Below are positions 51,017-60,216 of a stretch of DNA of 64,000 nt, in pieces. Every line of letters begins with the position of its first letter. Position 1 is the stretch's first letter. The stretch is from the NCBI GenBank assembly GCA_965200945.1, contig OZ241749.1, positions 3,038,001 through 3,102,000 on the forward strand, given 5' to 3'. Both the position numbers and the translations under genes were made by a program. The DNA comes from JADCRZ01 sp965200945 (GTDB taxonomy: Bacteria; Bacteroidota; Bacteroidia; Chitinophagales; Chitinophagaceae). The notes under the pieces are model-generated. The model saw only the letters and a list, made by a program, of their open reading frames with translations. It was not told where the DNA came from and did no database searches.

Positions 51017-53380
51017 ATGAAAAAGACCTTCCTCGGCCTGGGTCTGCTGGGCTGCCTGTGCCTGCATGGCTATGCGCAAAACGATACGCTGAAAAGTTTT
51101 CCCCTGTCGGATGTGCGGCTGCTCGACGGCCCGTTTAAGAAAGCGCAGGAAACCGACCTGAAATATATGCTGGCGCTGAATCCCGATAAGCTGCTGGCAC
51201 CCTTTCTGCGCGAAGCAGGCATCGCCACCAAAGCGACCACCTATCCCAACTGGGAAGGCACCGGCCTCGACGGTCATATCGGGGGTCATTACCTGTCGGC
51301 CCTGTCGAATATGGTTGCTTCCACAGGCAATGCGGAAGCAGGGCGCAGGCTGCAGTATATGATCGGCTGGCTGGACCGCTGCCAGCAGGCCAGCGGCGAT
51401 GGGTATGTGGGCGGTGTGCCGGGCGGAAAGGCCATGTGGGCCGAGCTGGCCAAAGGGCGGATCAAGGCGGAAAGTTTTGCGCTGAACGACAAATGGGTAC
51501 CGTGGTACAACCTGCACAAGCTGTTTGCCGGGCTCTGCGATGCCTACCTGCTCACCGGCAACCAGGAAGCAAAAAAGATACTTGTTAAACTGAGCGACTG
51601 GGCCCTCAATATCACGTCGGGGCTGAGCGACGAGCAGTTTCAGCTTATGCTGCGCTGCGAGCAGGGCGGCATGAACGAGGCGCTGGCCGATGTGTCTGAT
51701 ATTACCGGCAACTCCAAATACCTGGCGCTGGCCAGGCGGTTCTCGCACCGGGCCATCCTGAACCCGCTCATGCAGGACAAAGATTCGCTGACCGGGCTGC
51801 ATGCCAATACGCAGATCCCGAAGGTGATCGGCTATATGCGCATTGCGGAACTGTCGCCGAATAAGGACTGGGCGGAGGCCGCGCGTTTTTTCTGGCAGAC
51901 GGTGGTAGAGAACCGGACCATTTCGATCGGTGGCAACAGCGTGCGCGAGCATTTCAATCCCATCAACAATTTCTCTTCGATGCTCGAATCGAATCAGGGC
52001 CCCGAGACCTGTAACACCTACAACATGCTGAAGCTGACAAAGCACCTGTTCCTGTCCGCTCCTTCCGGCCGTTACATGGACTATTACGAAAAGGCCCTGT
52101 ACAATCATATTCTTTCCTCGCAGCATCCGTCGGGCGGTTTTGTGTACTTCACGCCGATCCGTCCGCAGCACTACCGCGTGTATTCGCAGCCCGACCAGGA
52201 TTTCTGGTGCTGCGTGGGGTCGGGCATGGAGAACCATGGCAAATACGGCGAGCTGATCTATGCCCACGACGCCGGTGATCTGTATGTAAATCTTTTTATT
52301 CCGTCTGTGCTTCGATGGAAGGAGAAAGGCCTGGTGCTGACGCAGCAGAACAGCTTTCCTGCCAGCGAAGCTACTGGCATGACCCTGCAGCTGCAGAAGC
52401 CGATGACATTCTCTCTGCTGATCCGGAATCCATCGTGGGTAGTGCCGGGGAAGATGACGGTGAGCGTGAACAACAAAGCGGTGGAAGTGGAGGCAGGCCC
52501 GCTGGGATATGTGAAAGTGCGTCGCAAATGGAACTCGGGAGACAAGATCACGGTTGTGTTACCGATGCAGACCCGGGCCGAGTACCTGCCCGACCATTCG
52601 GCGTGGGTATCGTTCAGTCATGGCCCGGTAGAGCTCGCTGCCGCTACCGACACGGCTTCGCAAACCGGACTGCGTGCAGATGCAAGCCGGATGAGCCATG
52701 TGGCCAACGGACCCATGTATGCGCTCGACGAGGCGCCGCTGCTGGTATCCGACAAGGAAGATGTTGCGTCTTCGCTGCAACCCGTAAAGGGCCAGCCGCT
52801 CACCTACACGATCTCTTCGCTGATCTACCAGGATAAATACAAATCGCTCAGACTGGTTCCTTTCTACCAGCTCTACGATACCCGTTACATGCTGTACTGG
52901 CCCGTTACGCGCCCTGAAGACCTGAAGAAAAAACAGGCGCTGATGGTACAGGAAGAAAAAGACCGCCAGGCCCTCGAAGCACGCACCATCGACCAGGTAG
53001 CCGCCGGCGAGCAACAACCCGAATCCGATCATGGCTTCCGGAGTGAACAGAGCGAATCGGGCCTGGTGATCGACCAGCACTGGCGGCAGGCCACAAAATG
53101 GTTCAGCTACGATCTGCGCAATGCGGGCCGCGCGGCCCGCACGCTGCGCATCAGTTACTACGGGGGCGATCAGCCGGTGAGCTTCGACATCCTGGTGAAC
53201 AACGAACTGCTCAGTTCAGTTGAGCACGATGCGGCGCATAAAGACAGTTTCTACGATGTTGAGTATCCCCTGCCGGACGCGGTCACAACGTCACAGAAGG
53301 GGGAGGTTATGACCGTCAGATTCGTAGCGCATGACGGTTCTGCAACCGGCAGGATACATGCGGTGCGGTTGATGAAATAA
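51017..53380 (+). CDS. GH127 beta-L-arabinofuranosidase (DUF1680)
   Basis: 787 residues with signal peptide (1-21, ending GYAQ). The (alpha/alpha)6-barrel region includes WEGTGLDGHIGGHYLSALS, SIGGNSVREHFNP and GPETCNTYNMLKL. By comparison with Bifidobacterium HypBA1 (Glu338, Cys340, Cys417, Cys418), the zinc ligands and nucleophile map to Glu330, Cys332, Cys398 and Cys399 of WCCVGSG, so the site is complete. C-terminal beta-sandwich domains follow from about 430, the last probably a DUF6805-like module. The enzyme releases terminal beta-L-arabinofuranose, found on extensins and RG-II. It is an orphan: its SusC/SusD partners are lost at the scar just upstream. Confidence 0.92.
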   Translation: MKKTFLGLGLLGCLCLHGYAQNDTLKSFPLSDVRLLDGPFKKAQETDLKYMLALNPDKLLAPFLREAGIATKATTYPNWEGTGLDGHIGGHYLSALSNMVASTGNAEAGRRLQYMIGWLDRCQQASGDGYVGGVPGGKAMWAELAKGRIKAESFALNDKWVPWYNLHKLFAGLCDAYLLTGNQEAKKILVKLSDWALNITSGLSDEQFQLMLRCEQGGMNEALADVSDITGNSKYLALARRFSHRAILNPLMQDKDSLTGLHANTQIPKVIGYMRIAELSPNKDWAEAARFFWQTVVENRTISIGGNSVREHFNPINNFSSMLESNQGPETCNTYNMLKLTKHLFLSAPSGRYMDYYEKALYNHILSSQHPSGGFVYFTPIRPQHYRVYSQPDQDFWCCVGSGMENHGKYGELIYAHDAGDLYVNLFIPSVLRWKEKGLVLTQQNSFPASEATGMTLQLQKPMTFSLLIRNPSWVVPGKMTVSVNNKAVEVEAGPLGYVKVRRKWNSGDKITVVLPMQTRAEYLPDHSAWVSFSHGPVELAAATDTASQTGLRADASRMSHVANGPMYALDEAPLLVSDKEDVASSLQPVKGQPLTYTISSLIYQDKYKSLRLVPFYQLYDTRYMLYWPVTRPEDLKKKQALMVQEEKDRQALEARTIDQVAAGEQQPESDHGFRSEQSESGLVIDQHWRQATKWFSYDLRNAGRAARTLRISYYGGDQPVSFDILVNNELLSSVEHDAAHKDSFYDVEYPLPDAVTTSQKGEVMTVRFVAHDGSATGRIHAVRLMK

Positions 53381-53864
53381 CAGGAATGGTTGCTCCGCGG
53401 AGACGCCGTGCATGGCATCAGTACGAGGTCTGGGTTGGCGTGTCGCGGTTCAGGGACCGTGGCGCGCTTTTCGGGAACCCGCCTGCTACTCATCGATGCC
53501 GGACGGGACCGCTGTCTTTTGTCTCGCACAAGATACCAGGCCCGTTATCTATTCCACCCCGCAGGGCACCGCAATGCCACCTACTATCTGGACCCCACGC
53601 CGAAGCAGCATGCGAGCCGGATCATCCCGCAGTTTCTTTACGGGTTCCAGACCCTCCTGGCCAGGTACCATGCAAAAGCGCGGATAATACCGGCTCGCTT
53701 TATTTCATGACGGGGAATTACGACCACCTGTCTCCTGTTTGCGGTTCCGCCTGCCCGAAGTTCTATGAAACGGTGGCTGCCACCTTCGGGCAGGCCAGCG
53801 GGGAAGTGCAGGGGGTCTGCAAAACCTCCGGCGGTTCGGATCCGCCCCCATACGTCGACCCGTC
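53381..53864. other. Intergenic region with possible decayed coding sequence
   Basis: 484 bp between two convergent genes. Three plus-strand frames stay open for 80-170 codons. Some stretches are protein-like (GSLYFMTGNYDHLSP in one frame, RIIPQFLYGFQTLLARYH in another), but none forms a complete protein and I could not tie any to a family. High G+C content alone lengthens open frames, so this may be non-coding. A worn-down relic next to the scar at 50817 is the other possibility. Confidence 0.35.
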
Positions 53865-55007
53865 TCAATACTTTCTCACCAGGTCAAGGAGTTTTCTGTC
53901 CAGCTTGTAGCCGTGCCAGTCTTCGTATGCCACATCCGAGCGGCCGGAGTTCAGGATGCCGAAATCGCCGATGAACTCCCAGAGGGCAAAACCGATCCGG
54001 TGGGAGGAGAGGATGTCGATCACATCGGTGAACCAGGCCAGGAAGACCTCATGCGGCGTCTTGTTCCAGCATCCGCATTCACCGCAGTGCACGCCGACGC
54101 CACTGGCCGCCAGCTCGATCCAGGGTTCGTAATACTTCTCCAGCATCCGGCGGTTCAGGGTTTGTGTGCCCACCTGGCCGGGGTATTGCGGCACGGGCAT
54201 GTGTTCGGGGTCTTTGTTGGCCCACGGCGCCTTGTAATGTGAGATGGCCCCGGGAAAATATCCGCGGCAGCTTTGCGCGATGTCGAGGTCGGCGATCTCG
54301 GGGATGGGCTGGTTGCCGACGTTGTTGCCGTCGGCGATCACGAGGTGTTGTCTGTTTTCCTTGCGGATGGCTTCCAGTGCGCCCTGCGCCACTTTCCTGT
54401 AAAGGTCGCCGGGGACGGCGGAGGACTTCGACAGCTGGTCGTTCATGTCTTCCCGCATGCTCGGCTCGTTCAGCAGGTCGAAGCTGATCTTTTTGGAGGA
54501 TACGTTCCTGTAGCGTGCGGCCCACATGTTCCAATGAAAATAGAAAGCTTTCTGAGCGGCTTCATCTTTCCAGAGATTATACGGCTCGTTGAAGCCGGCA
54601 TTGATGCAATAACCCGGCGCCCGGTGCAGGTTCAGACTCACATGCAGGTTGTGCTTATGCGCCAGCTGCACCAGCCGGTCGATGCGGTCGACCCCGGCAG
54701 GGTCGATCTGGTAGACTTCGTCCGGCGTGATGGGCTTGCTCCGGTCGAAGCGCGTGTAATAAGGATAGGCGATGGGAAGCCGTATGAAATTGAAGCCCCA
54801 GTCCTGCATCCATTTCAGGTGGTCTCCGGTGGTGTATTTCCGGTCGGGGGCCGGGTTGGGCGTATTAAAATCGGTCAGGTTAAACCCCTTCCAGCGGGCA
54901 GGCAGTTTACCACCTGCGGGCCCGGGTACTGCAAAGGCTGCCGTTGAACCCAGGCTCACTGCGGTAGTCAGGATACCGGTCTCTTTAAGGAACGCTCTTC
55001 TATCCAT
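53865..55007 (-). CDS. GH5 glycoside hydrolase
   Basis: About 380 residues from the ATG at 55007. The N terminus MDRRAFLKETGILTTAVSLG looks like a twin-arginine (Tat-type) signal. The GH5 barrel shows WGFNFIRLPIAYPYYT, HVSLNLHRAPGY, the acid/base Glu181 in DLLNEPS and the nucleophile Glu310 in HCGECGCW. GH5 covers endo-beta-glucanases, mannanases and exo-enzymes, and the subfamily cannot be fixed by eye. It is the last gene of the SusCD-lyase-GH88 locus, but a repeat element in the 173-nt gap separates it from GH88, so it may have its own promoter. Confidence 0.92.
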   Translation of the reverse strand: MDRRAFLKETGILTTAVSLGSTAAFAVPGPAGGKLPARWKGFNLTDFNTPNPAPDRKYTTGDHLKWMQDWGFNFIRLPIAYPYYTRFDRSKPITPDEVYQIDPAGVDRIDRLVQLAHKHNLHVSLNLHRAPGYCINAGFNEPYNLWKDEAAQKAFYFHWNMWAARYRNVSSKKISFDLLNEPSMREDMNDQLSKSSAVPGDLYRKVAQGALEAIRKENRQHLVIADGNNVGNQPIPEIADLDIAQSCRGYFPGAISHYKAPWANKDPEHMPVPQYPGQVGTQTLNRRMLEKYYEPWIELAASGVGVHCGECGCWNKTPHEVFLAWFTDVIDILSSHRIGFALWEFIGDFGILNSGRSDVAYEDWHGYKLDRKLLDLVRKY

Positions 55008-55037
55008 AGGGCATTTTAGGATCAAGATAAGACCTTT

Positions 55038-55175
55038 TGTGTGAACCAAAATTCAGGGATTCGAGGATTTGTTTAAACCGATCAGCATTTTTCCGCTGCC
55101 AGCAAAATTCCCGCGGTTAATTTACTTTTCACACTCATCCTTCCGTATTTCCATCCCTGAATCATGGTTCAGACA
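55038..55175. repeat. REP-like inverted-repeat element (TGTCTGAACC family)
   Basis: The 23-bp arms 55038-55060 and 55153-55175 are complementary at 20 of 23 positions; the inner portions TTCAGGGAT (55052-55060) and ATCCCTGAA (55153-55161) match exactly. The right arm read on the minus strand starts TGTCTGAACC, the same word as at 37200 and 34306. The element occupies the gap between GH88 and GH5 and contains no gene. Confidence 0.6.
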
Positions 55176-55180
55176 ACACC

Positions 55181-56431
55181 TCAGTCCCCGACCGGAGATT
55201 TCCCTTCCAGTAACCGGTGGTAGCGGTAGAGGGCCTCGATAAAATAGTAATCGGCGTACACCAGCGGCACGTCGATCTCGAAGCCATGGGCGATGCTGCC
55301 GACGCTGTGCTTCAGCAAAAAATTGGCATTGCTTCCCGGTGTTGCCCGGAAATCCGGACCGGCCAGCGTGTGCAGGGTCTGTACAGCCACCGCCTCGTAT
55401 TTTTTGCCTTTGGAACCGGCATACCGGCTCAGCTCAAACAGAGCCGATGCCGTGATGGCGGCAGCTGATGCATCGCGCAGCCTTGCCGGCGTTTCGGGTG
55501 CATGCGAGTTCACGCCGGGCGTATAACCGGCTTCGCCCGCATTGAAATCCCAGTACGGCACCTTGTCTGCCGGCAGGTGCCGGATATACCAGTCGGCCAT
55601 GCTGATGGCCGTTTGCAGAAAGCGGGGATCCTTTGTCTCGCGATAGACCATCGTGAATCCGTAAATACCCCAGGCCTGTCCGCGCGACCAGGTCGAATTA
55701 TCGGCATACCCCTGGGCCGTTTCGCGGCCCGCCACCTGCCCCGTAGCCGAATCGTAACATACCACGTGGAAAGAACTGCCGTCTTTACGGATCTGGTTCT
55801 TCATCGTACTGAGCGCATGCGTGACTGCCACATGCGAAATCGCCGTATCGCCGGTCTGGCGCGCCGCAAAAAACAGGAGTTCCAGGTTCATCATGTTGTC
55901 GATGATCACCGGGTAGTTGTATGTGCGGTTGCCATGCCACGACACGAACTGGTTCCACGATTTGATGGTACCGGTGACCGGACTGAAACGGGTGCACAGC
56001 GAGCGGGCCGACCGGATCAGGATGTCTTTGTATGCTTCGTTTCCCGTCCACCGGTAGGCATTGCCATAGCTGCAATACATCATGAAACCCAGGTCGTGGT
56101 GCTGCGTAAAATTCTGCAGCGACTCAAGCTTTTCAGTCCATTCCACAGCGGCTGTTTTCAACGCCGGGTCCCTGGTAAATGCAAACTCGTACCAGAGGCT
56201 GCCCGGAAAGAAGCCGGGAGTCCAGTCGTACATGTTGGTGGAAACCAGCTTGCCTGTTTTATCGGTGGTTCGGGGAAAGCTGTTCGGAGGGATGTCTGCT
56301 TTCAGCATGTTGCGTAGCTGCACCCCGGCAAAGTCGAAATTGGCTTTAACAAAATCGGGCTCTGCTTTCTTCGTCGTGGTCGCACCTGTCAGGCAGGCAC
56401 ATACGAAGACCATCAAAAAGGATCGGTTCAT
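55181..56431 (-). CDS. GH88 unsaturated glucuronyl/galacturonyl hydrolase
   Basis: 416 residues with signal peptide (MNRSFLMVFVCACLTG). The (alpha/alpha)6 barrel carries MYDWTPGFFPGSLWY, QHHDLGFMMYCSYGNAY with Asp113, and YPVIIDNMMNLELLF with Asp178; these match the two catalytic aspartates (88 and 149) of Bacillus UGL. GH88 enzymes hydrate the 4,5-unsaturated uronic acid left by polysaccharide lyases, which frees it. The gene is 14 nt after the heparinase-II/III-like lyase, so the two almost certainly act in sequence on one uronate polymer. The active site seems complete. Confidence 0.93.
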   Translation of the reverse strand: MNRSFLMVFVCACLTGATTTKKAEPDFVKANFDFAGVQLRNMLKADIPPNSFPRTTDKTGKLVSTNMYDWTPGFFPGSLWYEFAFTRDPALKTAAVEWTEKLESLQNFTQHHDLGFMMYCSYGNAYRWTGNEAYKDILIRSARSLCTRFSPVTGTIKSWNQFVSWHGNRTYNYPVIIDNMMNLELLFFAARQTGDTAISHVAVTHALSTMKNQIRKDGSSFHVVCYDSATGQVAGRETAQGYADNSTWSRGQAWGIYGFTMVYRETKDPRFLQTAISMADWYIRHLPADKVPYWDFNAGEAGYTPGVNSHAPETPARLRDASAAAITASALFELSRYAGSKGKKYEAVAVQTLHTLAGPDFRATPGSNANFLLKHSVGSIAHGFEIDVPLVYADYYFIEALYRYHRLLEGKSPVGD

Positions 56432-56445
56432 AGGGTCGATTGGGA

Positions 56446-58392
56446 TTATTTGGGGGACGTGATCACCAGCGAAGAAGTGGCGGCCGTTTTGTTACCAGCA
56501 AAGGTGAAGATGATGCGGTAAATGGTTGAAGGCCACGATTGCAGCAGCCGGCTGTCTTTTACCGTTACCGGCTCAATGCGCGGCGTCAGCAGTGTTGGAT
56601 CGTATTGCAGGTTGAGCACGGTGCTGTCGCCAGTGAGTTGCAGCATGCCTTCCTGCTTTTTTTCGACCTTGTTGCTTGTCATCAGGTGCAGTTCGTTCGG
56701 ACCTTTGTACTCCTCCAGCTCAAACTTGTCCGTGATCGTAAACGACTTTCCCCTGTTGAGCAGGTAACTCCGCTCCCACGAACGTACACGGGCTTCCGGC
56801 GGATAAGCTGCGGCAATGTCGAGCGAAAACTTGACCGAAGAAGCCGCAGCGTTGAACTGCACTTTCTTTGCTGCGTATTTTGCACCCTCGTGCTGCTGCA
56901 CCCCGTTGATCAGCGGCAGGTTGTGAAAGGCCGATTGCATCGTCCAGATGGTGTAGCGTTCGGGCCCGAATGTCTGGCGGGTATAGTTCTCGCTGCCTAC
57001 GTCTATCAGCACCGGGTGCCCGTTATAGAACAGGATACAGGACCCCACATCGTTGTGGTTATGGCTCTCTCCGTTGTGCCCGCCCAGCGCAGAGAAATAG
57101 AAACCCTGTGCCGTGCCGGCCTTGTCGCGCGCCGCCATGATCTGCGTACCCGGCATCCAGCTTTCAGCCAGCATCGGCTTTTCGGCCTTGCCGTCCAGCA
57201 CCTCCTTCGATTCGAACAGGTTCCTTATCAGCGACTGCAGTGTTTCGCCGGGGATCCTTTCTTCCCAGTGCTGCTGCACAGCCAGGTAACTGCCGAAATG
57301 CTGCAGCCCGGGGTCACCGACCGATTTGCCGTACTCGTAGACCAGTCCTGCATCCGGACTCAGCCTTGCGGAAGCATCGGCGTAATTGATGTACCAGCGA
57401 TCGCTGATATAGGCTTTGGCGATGTAAGTGCCGATATTCTTTACCAGCGGATCGTTGAATTTATTGATGGCGCCGCCTGTTGCCGTGGACAGCAGGTCGA
57501 GGTAATTGTACAGCATGCCGCCTGCCAGCGACCAGTATGCCGGACCTTCTTCACAGGCGCCGTCGTCTTTGTAATAGTTGATGAATTTGTCGGCCGACCG
57601 CATGGTCTTGTAGATCCCGTTCAATCTTTTCTGCGGGTCCGTCTCGGTCAGCAGGATGCAGGTAAGCACGTTGTAGTTGCACCAGATGTTCCAGTTGTTC
57701 ACGCTGGCGTCTTCCTTCTCCAGCGCCATCCACCAGAAATCGTTGCGGTTGTAATAGGGCTGCAGGATGCGCAGGTCGAGCTCGCGGCGGATACGCGGCG
57801 ACACGAGCGGACTTATCCTATCGAACTCCCGTCCGAAAAAATAATTGGTCCAGGCCAGCAGCACCGATGTAGTGCCGGCGCCCAGGTCGATGACCGGGTC
57901 GGTCACATCAGGCAGTCCGACCCCCTTTTTCTGCATGTAAAGGTGGGCCGACAAGGCCCAGGTGCTCATCTCACAGAGCGTCCACACCCCGTCCACCATC
58001 TGTTTCAGGAACCGGCCTTTTCCTTCCACCAGTTCTGCCAGCACCAGCCGGCGCAGGGCAGAAGTGTTTGCGTTGTACACATCCTGCATCACGTTGCGGT
58101 CGCCGGTGGTCACAAACTCCTGGTAGGCCGACGCCGGCACCACCTGCCATTTGTAGCCGAGCACAGCCTCCCCGTCGGCCACTATTTTTTTCCTGTACGC
58201 TTCGGGAAGCGATGACCATTTTGTGCGGTCGGCATACGCCGGAAACCGTACCCACTCCGTACCCGATGGCATGTGCTGCTGCACAAACTGCACAGGATAG
58301 GAAGCGACCAGCAAGTCCCTCTTCCGCTGGGCAAACAGGAGCTGGGTACTGAAGAGAAAGAGGCAGCAAACCGCCTTATACCAGTGATGCAT
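56446..58392 (-). CDS. Heparinase II/III-type polysaccharide lyase
   Basis: 648 residues, with signal peptide MHHWYKAVCCLFLFSTQLLFAQ. A helical toroid (about 60-400) includes WNIWCNYN and DDGACEEGPAYWSLAGG (277-292), followed by beta-sheet domains with the family hallmark GESHNHNDVGS (441-451). These motifs, with the following metal or catalytic histidines, are typical of heparinase II/III-fold lyases (PL12, 15, 17, 21 and relatives). Such enzymes cleave uronic-acid polymers by beta-elimination and yield unsaturated ends. The GH88 gene just downstream consumes those ends. Which uronate polymer is cleaved cannot be told; family assignment within the clan is open. Confidence 0.88.
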   Translation of the reverse strand: MHHWYKAVCCLFLFSTQLLFAQRKRDLLVASYPVQFVQQHMPSGTEWVRFPAYADRTKWSSLPEAYRKKIVADGEAVLGYKWQVVPASAYQEFVTTGDRNVMQDVYNANTSALRRLVLAELVEGKGRFLKQMVDGVWTLCEMSTWALSAHLYMQKKGVGLPDVTDPVIDLGAGTTSVLLAWTNYFFGREFDRISPLVSPRIRRELDLRILQPYYNRNDFWWMALEKEDASVNNWNIWCNYNVLTCILLTETDPQKRLNGIYKTMRSADKFINYYKDDGACEEGPAYWSLAGGMLYNYLDLLSTATGGAINKFNDPLVKNIGTYIAKAYISDRWYINYADASARLSPDAGLVYEYGKSVGDPGLQHFGSYLAVQQHWEERIPGETLQSLIRNLFESKEVLDGKAEKPMLAESWMPGTQIMAARDKAGTAQGFYFSALGGHNGESHNHNDVGSCILFYNGHPVLIDVGSENYTRQTFGPERYTIWTMQSAFHNLPLINGVQQHEGAKYAAKKVQFNAAASSVKFSLDIAAAYPPEARVRSWERSYLLNRGKSFTITDKFELEEYKGPNELHLMTSNKVEKKQEGMLQLTGDSTVLNLQYDPTLLTPRIEPVTVKDSRLLQSWPSTIYRIIFTFAGNKTAATSSLVITSPK

Positions 58393-58425
58393 AAGCGAAG
58401 GATTCGTTGATGGTGAAGTGATAGA

Positions 58426-60204
58426 TTAATTGATCCAGCCGGTGTTCTGGGTCAGGCTGTTGTTCATCTGGATCTCCGTTGCGGGGATGGCCCAGGTGGT
58501 GATATAGTCGGCCAGCCAGCTGTAGGTGACCACGTTGGCGCCCCACACCTGCTTTACGCCGTTGCCGGGAGCAAACACTTTTTCTTTCCAGGAGCCCCAG
58601 CGCAGTTCATCGAAGAAATTGATGCCTTCGTTGGGAAACTCCATCCGCCGTTCGTTGCGGATGCGTTCACGCAGGTCTGCCTGTCCGCTTACCATAGTGG
58701 CCGCATTGGAGTTGAGCAAGGCTATGCCGGCCCTGCTGCGGACCTGGTTCACCAGTGCCACCGCTTCCGGAACCATGCCCTGTTCATTCAGCGCTTCGGC
58801 CCACATCAGCGCCACGTCGCCGTAGCGGATGATGGGAAAATCCGTGGGGCCCGACACGCGGTCTACCAGCTGCGTCGAACCCTCGTACACGAACTTGCGG
58901 TACAGGTAGTAGAACAAGCTGCGTGTATCGGTGAAAAGGTCGAGGGTGGGCGGAGTTTCGAGGCGGGCAGGCCAGCGGGAGGCATACACCTGGTCGGCGC
59001 CGTTCTGCGGACGGCCGAGGTAGGTAGAATAAGGCACGATGACGTTGGCGTTGAGGCGGGGATCACGGTTCGCATACGCTCTCTGGATACGGGCCTCGTT
59101 GCCAACGGGCAGGTAGAGCGACATGTTCAGTCCGCGGGCCGCCGCGGCAGTGATCTCGGCGGCGGTCAGGTTGTCGCGGAAAAAGTACACTTCCCTTTTT
59201 GCCGGGTCCATGGTATTGTACCCCGGGATGATATTGTCCCAGCTGAACTTAGTGCCGTCGAGATTTTCATAAAGGTCGACCAGGTTGGGTGAAACGAGAT
59301 AGGTGTTCCAGCAGGAGCCGAAAGAGGAACGGCTGCCGCAAAAGAACTGCGTGGTGGAGCCGTAGCTGCCCGAGCCGGAGTTGCTGGTAGCCGATCCGGC
59401 CGCGTTGATGTTCTGGATCGAAAAGATCATTTCGTCCGATTTTTCGTTGGCGGTGGTGAACAGGTCTTTGTAGCTGCCGGTGAACAGCTTGTAACCGGCG
59501 TCGCTTACGTTTTTAAAATCGGCCGCCGCCCTGGCCCAATCTTTTGTGTACATGTAGGCCTTGCCGCGCAAGGCGAAAGCGGCGCCTTTGGTCACATGCC
59601 CATAGGTCGCCGCTGTCTTCATAGGGAGACTCGGTTCGGCGATGCAATCGGTGAGGTCCTGGATCACCGTGCTCCAGATCTTTGCTTCGGTTTCCCGCGG
59701 TTTGCCGGCACCGCCGGTGGCGATCGGCTCCAGGTAAAGCGGTACGCCCCTGAACAGCTGGTTCAGGCGGAAATAATAGTAGGCGCGCAGAAATTTGCAT
59801 TCGGCCATGTAGGTCGCTTTTTTGGCAGCCGTAGATGGCGATTTGAGCGGGATGTTGGCAATGGCATCGTTGGCCCGGTTGATGCCCTCGTACAGCTGCT
59901 GCCAGTTGTTGCTGAACAATCCGTTCGAAGCCGTGATGGTCCCGATCAGGAGCGGATCGGCATCGCGCGTCTGCCCCGTAAACCCGAAACGGTCAAGCTG
60001 GTACAGTTCGTTACCCGATGCGCCGGACGTGTTGATGCTGAGGCGCAGGGCCTGGTACACCCCGGTGACGCCGAGGTCGGTCAAACCGTCGGTGGTCCAC
60101 ATTGTCTGTGAGCTGGCGGCATTGTAAGGCGCGGTATCAAGCAGGCTTTTGCGGCAGCCGGCGAGAATGAACAAAGAAGCAAGTATAAAGAAGCTGTTTT
60201 TCAT
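58426..60204 (-). CDS. SusD/RagB-family glycan-binding lipoprotein
   Basis: 592 residues. Lipoprotein signal MKNSFFILASLFILAGCRK, lipidated at Cys in LAGC, then SLLDTAPYNAASSQTMWTTD. Helical repeats include FLRAYYYFRLNQLFRGVPL; the C-terminal part has RNERRMEFPNEGINFFDELR, the AIPATEIQMN segment and the end SLTQNTGW. It is the largest SusD here. SusC ends 12 nt upstream and the lyase starts 33 nt downstream on the minus strand, so all belong to one transcript. Confidence 0.95.
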   Translation of the reverse strand: MKNSFFILASLFILAGCRKSLLDTAPYNAASSQTMWTTDGLTDLGVTGVYQALRLSINTSGASGNELYQLDRFGFTGQTRDADPLLIGTITASNGLFSNNWQQLYEGINRANDAIANIPLKSPSTAAKKATYMAECKFLRAYYYFRLNQLFRGVPLYLEPIATGGAGKPRETEAKIWSTVIQDLTDCIAEPSLPMKTAATYGHVTKGAAFALRGKAYMYTKDWARAAADFKNVSDAGYKLFTGSYKDLFTTANEKSDEMIFSIQNINAAGSATSNSGSGSYGSTTQFFCGSRSSFGSCWNTYLVSPNLVDLYENLDGTKFSWDNIIPGYNTMDPAKREVYFFRDNLTAAEITAAAARGLNMSLYLPVGNEARIQRAYANRDPRLNANVIVPYSTYLGRPQNGADQVYASRWPARLETPPTLDLFTDTRSLFYYLYRKFVYEGSTQLVDRVSGPTDFPIIRYGDVALMWAEALNEQGMVPEAVALVNQVRSRAGIALLNSNAATMVSGQADLRERIRNERRMEFPNEGINFFDELRWGSWKEKVFAPGNGVKQVWGANVVTYSWLADYITTWAIPATEIQMNNSLTQNTGWIN

Positions 60205-60216
60205 ATAGTACGCTGT

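Noticed and set aside
56539..58215. 558-codon open frame on the plus strand opposite the lyase gene
   Set aside because: Shadow of the lyase gene with no recognisable protein features.
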